A stretch of DNA of 64,000 bases from Amborella trichopoda (Eukaryota; Streptophyta; Magnoliopsida; Amborellales; Amborellaceae), in the NCBI RefSeq assembly GCF_000471905.2, contig NW_006495778.1, positions 31,919 to 95,918 of the forward strand, in the 5' to 3' direction. The notes under the pieces are model-generated. The model worked only from the letters and a program-made list of their open reading frames with translations, did no database searches and had not been told where the DNA came from. Made by a program: the position numbers and the translations under genes. Positions 1 to 9,830 of this stretch are shown piece by piece. How positions within the stretch are numbered: position 1 is the stretch's first letter; every line of letters begins with the position of its first letter.

Positions 1-1918
1 TACTGGGGAGCAGCTTTCGTCAAATGAGAGTGACGAATTCTCATTAGAGGTAGAATGTTTGGGCTAGAGCGAGCGAGGAAGGCTACATCACTAGAACCAA
101 TGAGAGTAGATGGTTGTCCATCACGTCTCCAAGGTTCATGCAAAGATGGATGGAAAGTGGACAGTGGCAGAGTCTCCTTCTTATTCAGAAGGTCGACCTT
201 GACAATGAATTATTCAAACCCTTGAAGCAGCTCAATAGTCACAGTCTTCTTTTCAGCTTCGTCTTGGGGAGCCAGGATGTCGAGGTAGACATTGGGGGGA
301 GACAGTGGGTCATTCTCTTTTATTATGGGAAGGGGACCTGTCTCTCCATAGATCAAACTCTCCACCACAAGGGTGTCATGTATAGTGCCCCTCAGTGGGT
401 ATGGCTTCCATCTTACTTGAGGCACCGAGACTGTCCTGCAGCAGTGCCTTCCGACTCAACAAGAGTCTAGGGGAAAATGATTCAACCCACGAGCTGCCCT
501 GAGCTCAGTTTGCTCGAAGAAGCCATTACTCTCGGTGCCTCGACCTGAAGTGGGTTCAGGTGTCTAATCGGGTGATGGCACGATGGGCTCAGGATTGATG
601 GGGTCACTGGGGTCAGATTGGCTCTTTGCCTCTTTCGTAGGCTTGTCTTTGCCTCGAATGAGACCTAGATCTCCGTAGATAACTGGCTTCATTCTGCCTC
701 GAGCAACCTTTTTAGTGTTCACCTCAAGCCATGCTTTTCTAGCATCATCTGCATCAAGGGGAGTTAGGGGGAAGAAAGGGCTCTCATATTCGGAAGAGAA
801 GTCTTCAATGGTGCTCTTTTCTTTACCCTTAGAAGTAGGGGAAGTTTTGGATCTGTGCATGTGTGCACAGTGCAAAGGTGTGCTCAGGGTAGGTGGCAGG
901 ACTGGCACGTGTGTGCCCCTTGAAGGACTTTGGGTGACCTCAGGGCCAACCCAGGCTCGAGTAGCATGTCTGGCCTTAAGAGACACAATGTCGTGAGCAT
1001 TAATACATGATGGAATGACCGTGTGACCATCCCTCACAGAGTGAGTAGGCATGTGCTAGGAGGGGGGGCTAAGAGGTCCCCCCTCGTGTGCTCGGGTAAG
1101 CACATCAACAAGGCTGCCCCTAGTGATGCAATGCATACACAAGGAGTGTGCAAGGCCAGGTCCAAGAAGAGCCGAACCCTGACAATGCTCCGAGGTAACT
1201 TGAGGGTTGCCCCAAGTGTTGCAATGCATAGGATGTGTAGGGCCAAGTTCAAGAAGACCCGAACCCTGATAGTGTCCTGAGGTAACTTGAGGGTGGTTAG
1301 GTGTGCATGCAAAAGATGTGTAAGGCTAGTTTCAAGAAGACCCAAACCCTGTCAGTGTCCAGAGGTACCTGAGGGTTGCTTGGATGCGTAGCTAGAATGG
1401 ATGGTCCACTAGCTTTGGTAGGTGTGCGTGAGGGGGTGGCTTTGGAGCTGCCACCTCTTGATGTCAGCTTCTTGTTACAGGAGACCGAGGTGATAGAGAA
1501 TGGGGAGTAGCCTCGTCGTCGCGGAAGAGGGAGGGGCGGCCCTCGGGCTGCCTCGAGCAGTGGGACCGGCAAGTAACTTACCTGTAGCAGGGTGCATGCT
1601 GTGTGTGGTGGCGTGTGTGCAACCAATGTAAGGTGCGCTGTTGAAGGGTCCATCAATGCAAGGAGGTAGGGAGTGAGGGACTTTTAGGTCCATCCCCACC
1701 TCTATTCAAGGGAAGACTTGGGAGCGTGACACAAGGTCGATGCTCAGGAACGAGGTTCCCGGAACCTGTTCCCAACGACGACTCACGAGTGCAGGTGTTA
1801 CGAAATCCCTGACTCGGATGAGGGGTTGAGCAACCTCGACGACAAGTGTGTGTATATTGAGCAAGAAATAGAAGAAAGGAAAGGCCAAACAAGAACGATC
1901 CAACGATGGGGTAGCTTG
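1..1918 (-). mobile_element. Tat-type gypsy element (family B), leader and gag-proximal region, left copy
   Basis: This segment lies immediately downstream, on the minus strand, of a tRNA-Arg-like primer site, so by position it is the 5' internal region of a Ty3/gypsy Tat-type element. Minus-strand open stretches at 1297-1656 and 564-1052 encode low-complexity Pro/Ser/Thr-rich peptides. They resemble the peptides encoded just after the primer site in the plus-strand relative at 59.3-59.8 kb, for example a shared Cys-Thr-Leu followed by a Leu-Pro-Val segment. No intact gag core is visible. The whole segment is repeated with small differences at 47,971-49,914. The element continues beyond the window edge. 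Assignment rests on primer-site position and family resemblance, not on a catalytic domain. Confidence 0.6.
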
Positions 1919-1936
1919 TCCCCAATGGATTCGCCA
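1919..1936 (-). other. Primer-binding site, tRNA-Arg type
   Basis: Read on the minus strand this is TGGCGAATCCATTGGGGA. It matches the complement of the 3' end of plant tRNA-Arg(ACG) with two mismatches as I recall that tRNA. A 3-nt spacer separates it from a sequence ending CTAACCA, which fits the CA terminus of an LTR. The same arrangement occurs at 49,915-49,932 and, on the plus strand, at 59,031-59,048. A tRNA-Arg primer is known from Tat/Ogre-type gypsy elements. Confidence 0.75.
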
Positions 1937-1939
1937 AGC

Positions 1940-2885
1940 TGGTTAGATGTCTCGATCTCACCCTCTAGGTTGGTTTGGCTTGGTGGCATGGTTTCGGGTT
2001 TGATATGGACCTTAGACTTGAGACCGCTCTCTTGGGAACCGTGTAAGGAAGACGCAAGTAGGAATACCAACTGGTGAGATAGGAATTTGAGTCGTGAGGC
2101 GGGACTTACCTCACATGGATCCATGACACGCTCGGGCTAGCTCGCATGGGCGCCCTCTTAGATCACGTGGAATGCCCCCTGGCTTATGGAAGGTTCGAAA
2201 TCGCCTCCCTTGACCTGTTTCTTCTTACCTGGAACCACACACACACATTAGAGTACAGAGAGGTGGGTCTCAAGACCCCACCTTGTCATAGGGTGAGCGC
2301 ACACTATCCACCCCGTAAAGGCAGCACTCGTGCCATCTCCCAAAGTGAGTCAAACCACCACCATACTCACTCTGTCGCCTCAACAGACTGCCATCCATCA
2401 CCACCATGGTCCAGCTGTATGACGTTAAAACTATAGTGCGTATGACCTTAAAACTATAGTGCACGTTTAGGCCACATGATGTTAAACTATTTTTCATAGG
2501 TCCGAAGGCATGACCTTAAACATGCCCTCTCAAAAAGAAAAAGAAATGAAAAAATATATAATAATAACGGGCATAGTGTATAACTGCACAAAGGAACGCC
2601 ATGAATAAAAATGACGGATGGGCATGGTCACGAAACCATGAGTAAAAGAGTTCCATGAAAATAAAAACCCGGGCACGGTGAAAACTTGAAAGGGCATCGT
2701 GACCACAACTGGATGAAAAGGGTGGACATGGTCGAAAGTTCATGGGTAAAAAAGCCTCGAATAAAAGGAAGTTGGTGAAAATCGTCTCCACGGCGTCGCT
2801 TCCCAAGTCCAAGTGAAAATTCGCCGAGGACACTTGGACCAATAAGTAGGTTGATGTAGCACTCGCCTCCACAGGTGGTTTTAGC
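1940..2885 (-). mobile_element. Family-B LTR, left copy (minus)
   Basis: The LTR abuts the primer site and ends in CA on the minus strand. It carries the family's marker blocks: an exon-like block near 2040-2300 bounded by AG and GTAAGT, a short repeated motif containing CACTATAGTTTAGGGTCAT near 2415-2510, and a block rich in variants of CATGGTGCCCTTTC at 2570-2770. The same blocks appear in the same order on the plus strand at 34,985-35,175 and 45,007-45,160. The outer TG end was not located. The right-hand copy (49,936-50,650) lacks about 217 bp present here around 2600-2810. Confidence 0.6.
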
Positions 2886-3893
2886 TCGCATTCAAAAAGA
2901 AAAATCCCTGGTGTCACAATGCCAGGACCCAAAAATACGAGCTTCAAGGAAACGATTTTGACAGCCCGAGTCCATTCGCAAAAAGGACTCGAAAGACAGA
3001 AGATTCACCAAGAAAGCAAGATAAGTCTCATGAAGAAGAGCATCATGTCCAAGAGGTCACTAACACATTCCAAGATGTTGAAGAGGCCCTAAGAAAGCTA
3101 AGTCAACCATGACTTTGGTGCGGTAATCAGGATTGAGTCCTCTGGGGCCACCTCAGACAAAGAAGAGAGGTATCTTGATTGTCGAAACTACAAAGCAGTG
3201 GGTAGGGGTTATACCCAAAGCCGGTCACCTCGATAAACTGAGGTACTCTGCCCACCAAGGAATAACTGGTGCACAAAGCAGACAATGCCGATAGAAGGTC
3301 CTTCAGCACAACAACAAACAAACAAATCCTTGAAACGTGGATCAACACCAGAGGATATAAACAAACCCAAATCAAATGGGAATAATGCCCTTCAGCATGG
3401 CACTCAATTGCCAGACAGACCTGATTCTGACCAATGAGGTTCGTATAAAATCCTCAGCTATCAGAATCACAATTAGTCCCTTGAGGGTGAAGACTTCGAC
3501 AGGATCCCTAAAAAAATTCTCTTCTCCCCCTAAAGTCTCCACTGACGCACATGTGAACAATACATCCCTACGTCTGAGCATCCTAGTTACAACATTGTGT
3601 GGATATCTACTTAGCATTCACGTGGTCATATGGCTAGGAAGAACAAAGTAATAAAGCCGAGGAAATAACATTCGGTGAGGCAAGTTGTTTGAACACATTT
3701 TTCAGCACCTTGGTGCCGATGCGAAATAAAGAGGAAGTCGGTCAATAAAGCCGGACATACAGTGGAATTCTTGATAGTCTCAAATATCACCATAACTGGT
3801 CAATATCTTCATAAGTACTCCAAAAGGTCACCTGCCAAGTTTCGTCGCATTCCGATATGTCTAAGGCAATGAACACAGACACAATTTCGAAAA
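2886..3893 (+). mobile_element. 3' remnant of a family-B-like element, left copy
   Basis: Plus-strand sequence near 2990-3110 can be read as a hydrophilic, Glu-rich C-terminal peptide ending Lys-Leu-Ser-Gln-Pro; the reading is clearest in the right copy at 50,657-50,893. It is followed by about 600 bp of untranslated sequence. The block starting near 3730 (GGAAGTCGGTCAATAAAGCC) also begins the long LTRs at about 51,507 and 55,805, so this probably marks the start of a 3' LTR. That LTR is cut off near 3893, where unrelated family-A sequence begins. Product and exact borders are uncertain. Confidence 0.45.
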
Positions 3894-4351
3894 ACTTGAC
3901 CCGAAGAATCTTAATCGAAGATGAACAAGAAGTTTAGTTAGCCAGGAATTAATCATCTGATTATTTCTTTTAAATCAAACTCTCATTCGATTGGAGAACT
4001 AAACCCCAAGAAAAAGGTCTAAAGTTGAAAATGACTACACTGGCTGCTTCCCAAGTAGCATTGGAGTGACTACAATAAAAAGTGTTACCAGCTCAAAGAT
4101 AGCACGGTTCCTGTTGACTATCACTTTGGATCCTTATTGTCAGAGACCTCTCAACCGCACTGACTAAAATATAGCAATGTCAGTTCGATATCTTATGGAT
4201 CAAAAGCATCCATCAATGTACTGTCTACCCAAAGGGTATTGCTCATTCAAAAGAATGATCCATCGAAAATACTTTTCCTTCCCACCGTGTCTCAGGTGTC
4301 TACTTCTTTACCATTTAACTGGGACCCAAGTTAATGCCAAAGAGGGGCAAT
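3894..4351 (+). mobile_element. Tat family-A element, 3' untranslated region with polypurine tract
   Basis: This is the inverted counterpart of 29,148-29,600. The two share blocks describing a run through GGTTGAGAGGTT, CTTTTGAATGA and the final AAAGAGGGGCAA. The purine run at 4340-4350 sits immediately before TGTAGACACCC, the expected polypurine tract to LTR junction for plus-strand priming. No reading frame is supported here. The junction with the preceding family-B remnant near 3893 is abrupt, which suggests one element interrupts the other. Confidence 0.6.
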
Positions 4352-5535
4352 TGTAGACACCCACTTGAAATTCTAGAAAAAGAACTCTGAACAAACCTCG
4401 ATTTTGAACCCGAAGGACCACAAAAATCCTAGTAGACCATCGGCAACCTAGACACAATAAAATTATCTCAAAATTGCTCAAAACTTATCCCAAGTTTAAG
4501 TAGACTCCAAGAGCTTTCCAACATTCAAGAATCACCCAAATCGGACATACAGTTAAAATAATATAAAAAATAACAATTTGGTCCCTATGAGACCCAAGTG
4601 TTGGGTCTCGGGGTAGGCCCTAACGCAGCCCAACAGGTCCAGAAGTGGCCTGATGATGTAGTAAAAATGTGTTTTCTTTAGTAGATGAAGTCAAAAGATC
4701 AATCAAATAAAAAAAATCGAAAAAATATAAAAACAAATCAAGAACTGTATACAATTGAAACCTATAAATACCAGCCTCCATAGCCCAAAATGAGAGATTA
4801 GAAATCCTCTAGAATCCTTAAAAAATAGGACACAATTCCCAAAAATATGAAAAATAGTAAAAAAATAATAATAATAAATTTAGAAAAAAAACCATAGAAA
4901 ATTATTAAAAAATTTAAAATATATCCAAAAAAATCTCTAAAAATCACAAAAAATCTTAGAATTCATATTCAGTATAAGGAGATGCGAATTTCCTTAGAAA
5001 ACTAAAGAAATTATTCTCTAATCCGAAAAAAAGACATAGGTAGACCCTACCAAAATTTTTTAGCTTTTCTCCATGCCTTAGGATCCTTAGATTTAGGTAA
5101 ATAAACCTTCGATCTATCAATCCCAGCAAGCATAAGGAATCCAAAAAGGAGATGGTGACACAAATAAAAAGAGTGGCTTGATCTAAGCCCAAAAGTCCAG
5201 GTTTCATATCCCTAGAGGTATGTATTTCTTTCTTTGCTTAATTTAGTTTGTTTTTCTTCATCAAATTCTCTGCTTTAGTTTATTTTTTCTGAAAAGTAAT
5301 TTATTATTAGATTTAATAAAATTTAGAAGCAACATTTCTTGTCAATATACGGATTTGGAGTTGGCATTTCTAGTGGACTTGAAAAAAGACCAGATCTGTA
5401 TAGATCAACGATTTTTCTGAGCCCTACTTTTTCTACCTTTTTCAAATTTAACTTAGTTTTACTAATATTTAAGTCAAATATATGTATAGAGCGGAGCGTA
5501 AACATGAGTTTTGTGGTGCTTCAATATACATAATG
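4352..5535 (+). mobile_element. Tat family-A 3' LTR, partial
   Basis: The LTR starts TGTAGACACC directly after the polypurine tract. The sequence is AT-rich, with many AAAAT runs between 4800 and 4960. It aligns in inverse orientation with 28,188-29,147: both contain a stretch around GATGGTGAC, a GATCTATAGATC-like motif and TTTTTCTGAGCC. Similarity continues weakly past 5460 into the 1.19-kb unit seen at 25,806-28,187 (shared GAGCGTAAAC). The distal part is lost before the copia fragment that starts near 5540. Confidence 0.6.
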
Positions 5536-5539
5536 TCAA

Positions 5540-6089
5540 ACCAGTTAGTACCCCATTTCCTGTGTATATGAAGTTGTCTCCAAAACAATGCTCTAGCACC
5601 GACGCACAGAAGACATTGATGTCTCGAGTACCATATTCAATCTACATTAGAGAGCTTCATGTTTGCTATGGGTAATAGCAAACCTAATATAACACAAGCA
5701 ATAGGAGTTATGAGTAGATATACGATAAATCCAGACCATGATCATCGGACCACTTTGAAGTGGATCATTTGGTATTTGAAGGGAACTTGCAATGTTGATA
5801 TTTTTTACAGTGGAATGGATTTGAAAGCCACCGGATATGTCGATGCAAATTAACATATTGATGTTCTAACACTTCATTAGTGATGTGGTAGAAGATGGAA
5901 AAATTTTGTTGCAGAAATTCATACTGATGACAATCCATCGGATATGTTAACTAAGCCCATTGGAAAAGGGAAGTTCACCTGGTGCAGGACTTCATTGGGG
6001 CTTGTCGTTACTTGATAATTAATAACTGGTGGGCATAAATTTCTTGGAGCAGACGAAGCAAAATAGAAACATATCTTCAAATGGGAGGA
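5540..6089 (+). mobile_element. Ty1/copia element, 3' end of pol and 3' UTR
   Basis: Sequence around 5646-5853 encodes a copia RNase H-proximal peptide. It shows a Tyr/Phe-Ala-Met-Gly start, Gly-Val-Met-Ser-Arg-Tyr, then Lys-Trp-Ile-Ile-Trp-Tyr-Leu-Lys-Gly-Thr and a final Gly-Tyr-Val-Asp-Ala, which corresponds to the usual GYTDAD motif. At 5914-6015 a second stretch encodes the copia C-terminal signature His-Thr-Asp-Asp-Asn-Pro-Ser-Asp-Met-Leu-Thr-Lys-Pro. Most of the RNase H between them is missing, and the upstream integrase and RT are absent. The purine-rich AAATGGGAGGA at 6080-6089 is a fitting polypurine tract. It is a dead 5'-truncated remnant. Confidence 0.8.
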
Positions 6090-6740
6090 TGTTAATTACG
6101 TGAAGCCAATTTCCATTAAAATAGGAAGTTGTTTCCTATTTTATGGGTATCTAGTATTGGGACTCACACGATCCATATCCCTTCCATTGTTAGATCCTAT
6201 TTTGGTAGGGAAACTAAATCCTAGTAGATGTGGAAAATTTATGGGTAAAAATGAGGTCTCACGGCGGTAGTCCATGAGAAATAGGATACCTAATCAAATA
6301 GGAATTGGAGAGTGAGGCTCATGTGAGTCTCATGGGTTTCTTCTCTTTATAAAGTGTGCTTTGTAGAGCAAGAATATAATGCAAAAAAAATATCAAAAGA
6401 GAAGAGTTAGTTCTTTAGTCCTTGAGTGGCTATTCTAGTGAGAGAAAGACTTTGTTTTAGAGCTTGAGATAGAGAGAGGGTGTAATCCCTTGTATTCTCT
6501 ATAATTGCATGGTATTTTTCTTATTAGTGGATAAAAACTTTGCTGCCCCTTGAATGTAGGCAACTTGCCGGGCCACATAAATCTTTGTGTCACTTTTCTT
6601 TTATTTTTTTGCACTATTTTTTTGTGTCACCTTGGTTTTTATTCTTTACATCACTTACAACTAAACAACCCCATTATTTATTAAAATTAATTGTCCTCTT
6701 GTTTTTTGTAATGAATCATAGACATTATTGGGTTATTCTT
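6090..6740 (+). mobile_element. Ty1/copia 3' LTR (Tork-like)
   Basis: The LTR begins TGTTAATTACG right after the polypurine tract. It contains a TATA-like CTTTATAAAG near 6345, a leader rich in GAGAGA near 6450, and a TGTAATCCCTTGTATTC polyadenylation-like region near 6480. The downstream text CTGCCCCTTGAATGTAGGCAA, CGTAAATCTTTGTGTC-like sequence and TTTTTGCACTATTTTTTT is typical of Tork-clade LTR U5 regions as I know them. The 3' CA end is not certain, so the right limit is approximate. Confidence 0.6.
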
Positions 6741-6824
6741 CGAAATCTTTAACACATTTTTTGAAAATTTTTATTTGCAAAGATTTTCTTTCACAAGGTC
6801 ATTTGTCAGGGTTCCAAGCAAAAA

Positions 6825-6989
6825 ATGTCAATTGACCTTGTTTTTGAGAGCCTAGGTGCTTCAAACTTTGTGGGAGAGGGGGCCTTTGCGACCTCCTCTT
6901 GCACAAACAACAACGCATCCTCAATTCCTTCTGTTAAAGCTTTTGCAGGATTTTTTGGCCAATTGTTATGCTCTACACATATCTTATGA
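6825..6989 (+). other. Short open reading frame of unknown nature
   Basis: An ATG-to-TGA frame of 54 codons begins Met-Ser-Ile-Asp-Leu-Val-Phe-Glu-Ser-Leu-Gly and is followed by a Ser/Thr/Asn-rich stretch, then Phe-Ala-Gly-Phe-Phe-Gly-Gln. Composition is protein-like and higher in GC than its surroundings. I do not recognise it, it has no evident promoter, and it lies between a copia LTR and the 3' end of the EDS1-like gene. It may be a fragment of a gene or of the copia element. The rest of 6740-7380 shows nothing else I can name. Confidence 0.2.
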
Positions 6990-7382
6990 ATTTCTTTCTT
7001 ATGTTTTTGTTGAAATTTTGTAAGCTTATTGTTACTGAAATTTCTGTTGCCTAAATTCTTAAGTATCCAAGAAAATATTCTAAAGAATTTCCCTTTTTAA
7101 CCATAAAAATAGATGCAAACCCAGGTTATACAAATTGATGAACAAAAAATGGGAAATTTTCATGGTTCTATCCAAACATTCCTGTCCCCATGACTAGGTT
7201 TTTGCTAAACCAAGGATTGAAAGAATCAGGTTGATTTAAAACAGTGAGTTTTCATACTGAGGGAGCCAAATGACCCATAATATTTTAAACCTAGTTGTTA
7301 CAATTATGAGGGGTAGTGCTCCTATGAAATCAGACAATGGAGTTATAACTTCCTTTGGCTCTAAAGAAAGCTATATCTTCCT

Positions 7383-8099
7383 TCATGAAACAAACCAATC
7401 CTTGATGCAACTATTCTCCCTGTGCTCTACAGGGAGTGTGTTCCACCATTTCAGAAATGTAGACCCCTCAGCCACCCCTATATCCGTCCTCAGCACTAAC
7501 ATGCCTTCATTCTTCCAGCCCAACATCTCCATTTCAAAATCCAACACCTTCTCCTTCATATCTATAAAACTCCTCTCTCTCAACATTTCTTCCACCTCTG
7601 CCATTAACCAAGACGAGTCGAACTTTGGCGAGCCTATCTTGGGTTCGCTCCTCTCTAGCCACTTCTGTGGGTACTTGTAGCGCCTAGGTCTACCCTTATC
7701 CATGTAAGGCCCACAATCCTTATTTCTAGCATGCCTGTAGTAATTGGCTATATCAAGGGGCTCTACTAAGCGTCGATATGTGGTGGCTTTTCCTACCCAT
7801 TCAGGGTTCGTCTCAAAGATGTCCGGTAATTGGTGGTCACGTAATAGAGCAATCACCTCATCCCAGAGACCTGCAAGCTGTAGCCGCGTCACATTGGCCT
7901 TGAAGTCCTTTGTGTTATTTTGGGCCTTAAACGGGTCATAGTAACATGTACCTTCCTTTTCATAACTGTCCCGGTAATCCATGAGCCAACTCAATGCTGG
8001 CTGAAGTTTGTCAAAACTCTTGCTTACTTTGGCTTGGTTGTCTTGCTTTTGCTTTGCGGATTGTCTGGCCATACAAAGGGCTAGCCTTGCTTTTGTACC
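7383..8099 (-). CDS. EDS1: EDS1-like exon 3, EP domain
   Basis: The exon starts after an acceptor GTGTAG|GGTACA (intron 2 is 8100-8673, 574 bp, GT-AG) and ends at its own stop, 238 codons. It shows the EP-domain signatures Tyr-Tyr-Asp-Pro-Phe-Lys, Leu-Ala-Gly-Leu-Trp-Asp-Glu, Tyr-Arg-Arg-Leu-Val-Glu-Pro-Leu-Asp-Ile-Ala-Asn-Tyr-Tyr-Arg, Gly-Pro-Tyr-Met with Gly-Arg-Pro-Arg-Arg-Tyr, and near the end Glu-Gly-Ser-Thr-Phe-Leu-Lys-Trp-Trp. The last is characteristic of EDS1 rather than PAD4 or SAG101. The EP domain forms the cavity with the partner protein that receives TIR-derived nucleotide signals. This exon is intact, so decay of the gene appears recent. Confidence 0.85.
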   Translation of the reverse strand, partial: GTKARLALCMARQSAKQKQDNQAKVSKSFDKLQPALSWLMDYRDSYEKEGTCYYDPFKAQNNTKDFKANVTRLQLAGLWDEVIALLRDHQLPDIFETNPEWVGKATTYRRLVEPLDIANYYRHARNKDCGPYMDKGRPRRYKYPQKWLERSEPKIGSPKFDSSWLMAEVEEMLRERSFIDMKEKVLDFEMEMLGWKNEGMLVLRTDIGVAEGSTFLKWWNTLPVEHRENSCIKDWFVS

Positions 8100-8673
8100 C
8101 TACACAAACAAGAAAACACAAAAACGATTCTCAAGGATTCAAGAATGGAGCTCTTGGCATGGTGGCCAAGGTGAATATGACTTTAGAGTCCCAATCCTAC
8201 TCCATTAACATGGCAAAAGAAAAAAAAATGAAGAAAAAAATGAAAAAGGGAAAATTGGCTGAATCCATGGAAACTCGCATGCATTCTTAGCCATTCCATC
8301 TATTAACAAAATCATGCTTATGATATCAATTACTTGGGTGGCTTCAATGGCTAAACACATTCGTACTGAAAATTCTCCCGGGCTCTTTCCTTTTGGCCTG
8401 TGGTCTGACAGAGGACAAGAGGGTATAATTATCAGGTATACTAAGGTGAAATAAGCTTTGGTTAATAATTGTGTCTAATAATTGATCTAGCTGACTTCAA
8501 ACTTAGAAGCCAGAAAATTTGAAAGATGACGCAAACTTCTATAATGCCCTTTTGGGAATATGCGCTTTCTGTGTTTGTGTGTGTGAATTTGAATATGTAA
8601 CTCTCTCTTGAATACTTGTTCATGTGTAACTGCATTTCTATTGTGCAACATCTAGGAGCAATGAGAAACTCAC

Positions 8674-9461
8674 CAGTCCAAAGTCGTGGAGAAGCGAATT
8701 GGTTTCGTTGTCGTTGCTACCTTGAGTAGACAATGCAAGCTGATCCAGTTTTTCCATGAACACAACATCCTTCATTCTAATTCTTTCACACATGGATCCA
8801 TATATGAGATGCTAAGCCACCCCTCTCTTGGCCACCTCCACAACTTCATGGGTATCTGATTGCGCTGTGTAGAACATCACTTGCAAAGTAGCCTCGCAGT
8901 TCTCAAGTCCCACCATTCTCATGCTTCTCATGTTTTCATCGAAAAATACAGACAACCCAAAAGGTCTATGTGGACTAAGTTCTACCATGCTAGCTATGGC
9001 ATCAAACATTGGATTAGTGACCCCCGGTACTATAGAAAAAGAGGCACTAGTGCAGCTAGCTATGGACAATGTGTTGGTCATTACAGTAGTGTAAAGCTTG
9101 GCTGCTATTTCTTGAAATCTTACATTATTGGATGAAGAAGAAAAAGGTGTCCATAGCGAAGGAATTAAACGTAATTGAGCGTGAATGGAGGAGAAAGGGG
9201 AGAAGAGGATTTGGGGAACTACATCGTGTCTTGATACAAAGTTGATGAAGTGTGAGGACCAATTCTCTCTACAAATTGCCTGGACAAGGCGTTGGTCTCC
9301 CACTAATGGAGATCCAAAGGTGATGCATTGAGGGGTGGTAAGGTTGGTGCCTGGTTTTTGGGACTGGTTGAGAAGCCACAGAGTGGCTATGATTGCAATT
9401 GATCCCCCAATAGAGTGGCCGGTAAGTATCAACTTCTCCTACTTTCTTGAGCTTTCTGAAC
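8674..9461 (-). CDS. EDS1: EDS1-like exon 2, rest of lipase-like domain, with a premature stop
   Basis: The exon carries Leu-Ile-Leu-Thr-Gly-His-Ser-Ile-Gly-Gly-Ser (nucleophile elbow), Cys-Ile-Thr-Phe-Gly-Ser-Pro-Leu-Val-Gly-Asp, Arg-His-Asp-Val-Val-Pro and Leu-Ser-Pro-His-Arg-Pro-Phe-Gly, all hallmarks of EDS1. Acceptor choice A (CCAG|GTTCAG at 9461) continues with Val-Gln-Lys-Ala as in other EDS1 proteins but then needs one more base to stay in frame. Choice B (TAG|GAGAAG at 9438) is in phase and omits about eight residues. A TAG at 8812-8814 interrupts the frame; after it the family sequence resumes (His-Leu-Ile-Tyr, then Asp-Val-Val-Phe). The exon ends at donor CTG|GTGAGT, phase 0. Confidence 0.75.
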
Positions 9462-9489
9462 CTGGTTTGGCATAGAAATTTCACACATA

Positions 9490-9830
9490 AGGCTTTAATA
9501 GGGCTTGAAACAAGAGGCCCACCTTAAGATTGGCCTGGCTCGGATCAGACCGAGGCCCAGGCCGAACTTTGGGCAAGTGCCTGAAAGGCACGGCACTGGC
9601 TCAGCCCGCCTTAGCCTAGTTCTGTCAGGGCAGGGCTAATCAATTTTTTTTATTTTAAAAAAAAAAAAGGAAAAGCAAAAAACAAAAAAAAAAAATTGTA
9701 TTGAACTAGGCCGGGCATGCCCCTTGGTGCAGCTCGGCCACCGCCTTCAGTCCAACTTTTGTTACCTGAGGCCCGGATTTTCAAGGCTGGGCCACCAGGC
9801 CCATTTCCTATCCTAGGGCCATATACACCA
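9490..9830. repeat. GGCC-rich segment in EDS1-like intron 1
   Basis: The segment is GC-rich in an AT-rich intron and is dominated by variants of GGCCCAGGCC and GGCCTGG, with a poly-A/T stretch near 9645-9695. Its right end (GGCCCATTTCCTATCCTA) and left end (TAGGGCTTGAAAC) are loosely complementary, as in small hAT-type elements of plants that carry GGCCCGGGCC-type ends. I could not find a convincing target duplication, so the class is only a suggestion. Confidence 0.35.

Noticed and set aside
3120..3127. Sequence GATTGAGTCCTCTGGGG near 3135 as another tRNA-Arg primer site
   Set aside because: It lacks the CGCCA end of a primer site and no LTR end adjoins it.
7270..7680. Plus-strand open stretch of 136 codons
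   Set aside because: It is antisense to the EDS1-like exon 3, whose minus-strand reading carries clear family motifs.
7383..9461. Assignment of the lipase-like gene to SAG101 or PAD4
   Set aside because: The nucleophile region could fit any of the three, but the Gly-Pro-Tyr-Met and Glu-Gly-Ser-Thr-Phe-Leu-Lys-Trp-Trp segments and the three-exon layout fit EDS1 best.
9269..9484. Minus-strand frame beginning Met-Lys-Phe-Leu-Cys
   Set aside because: It is a shadow of EDS1-like exon 2 in another frame.
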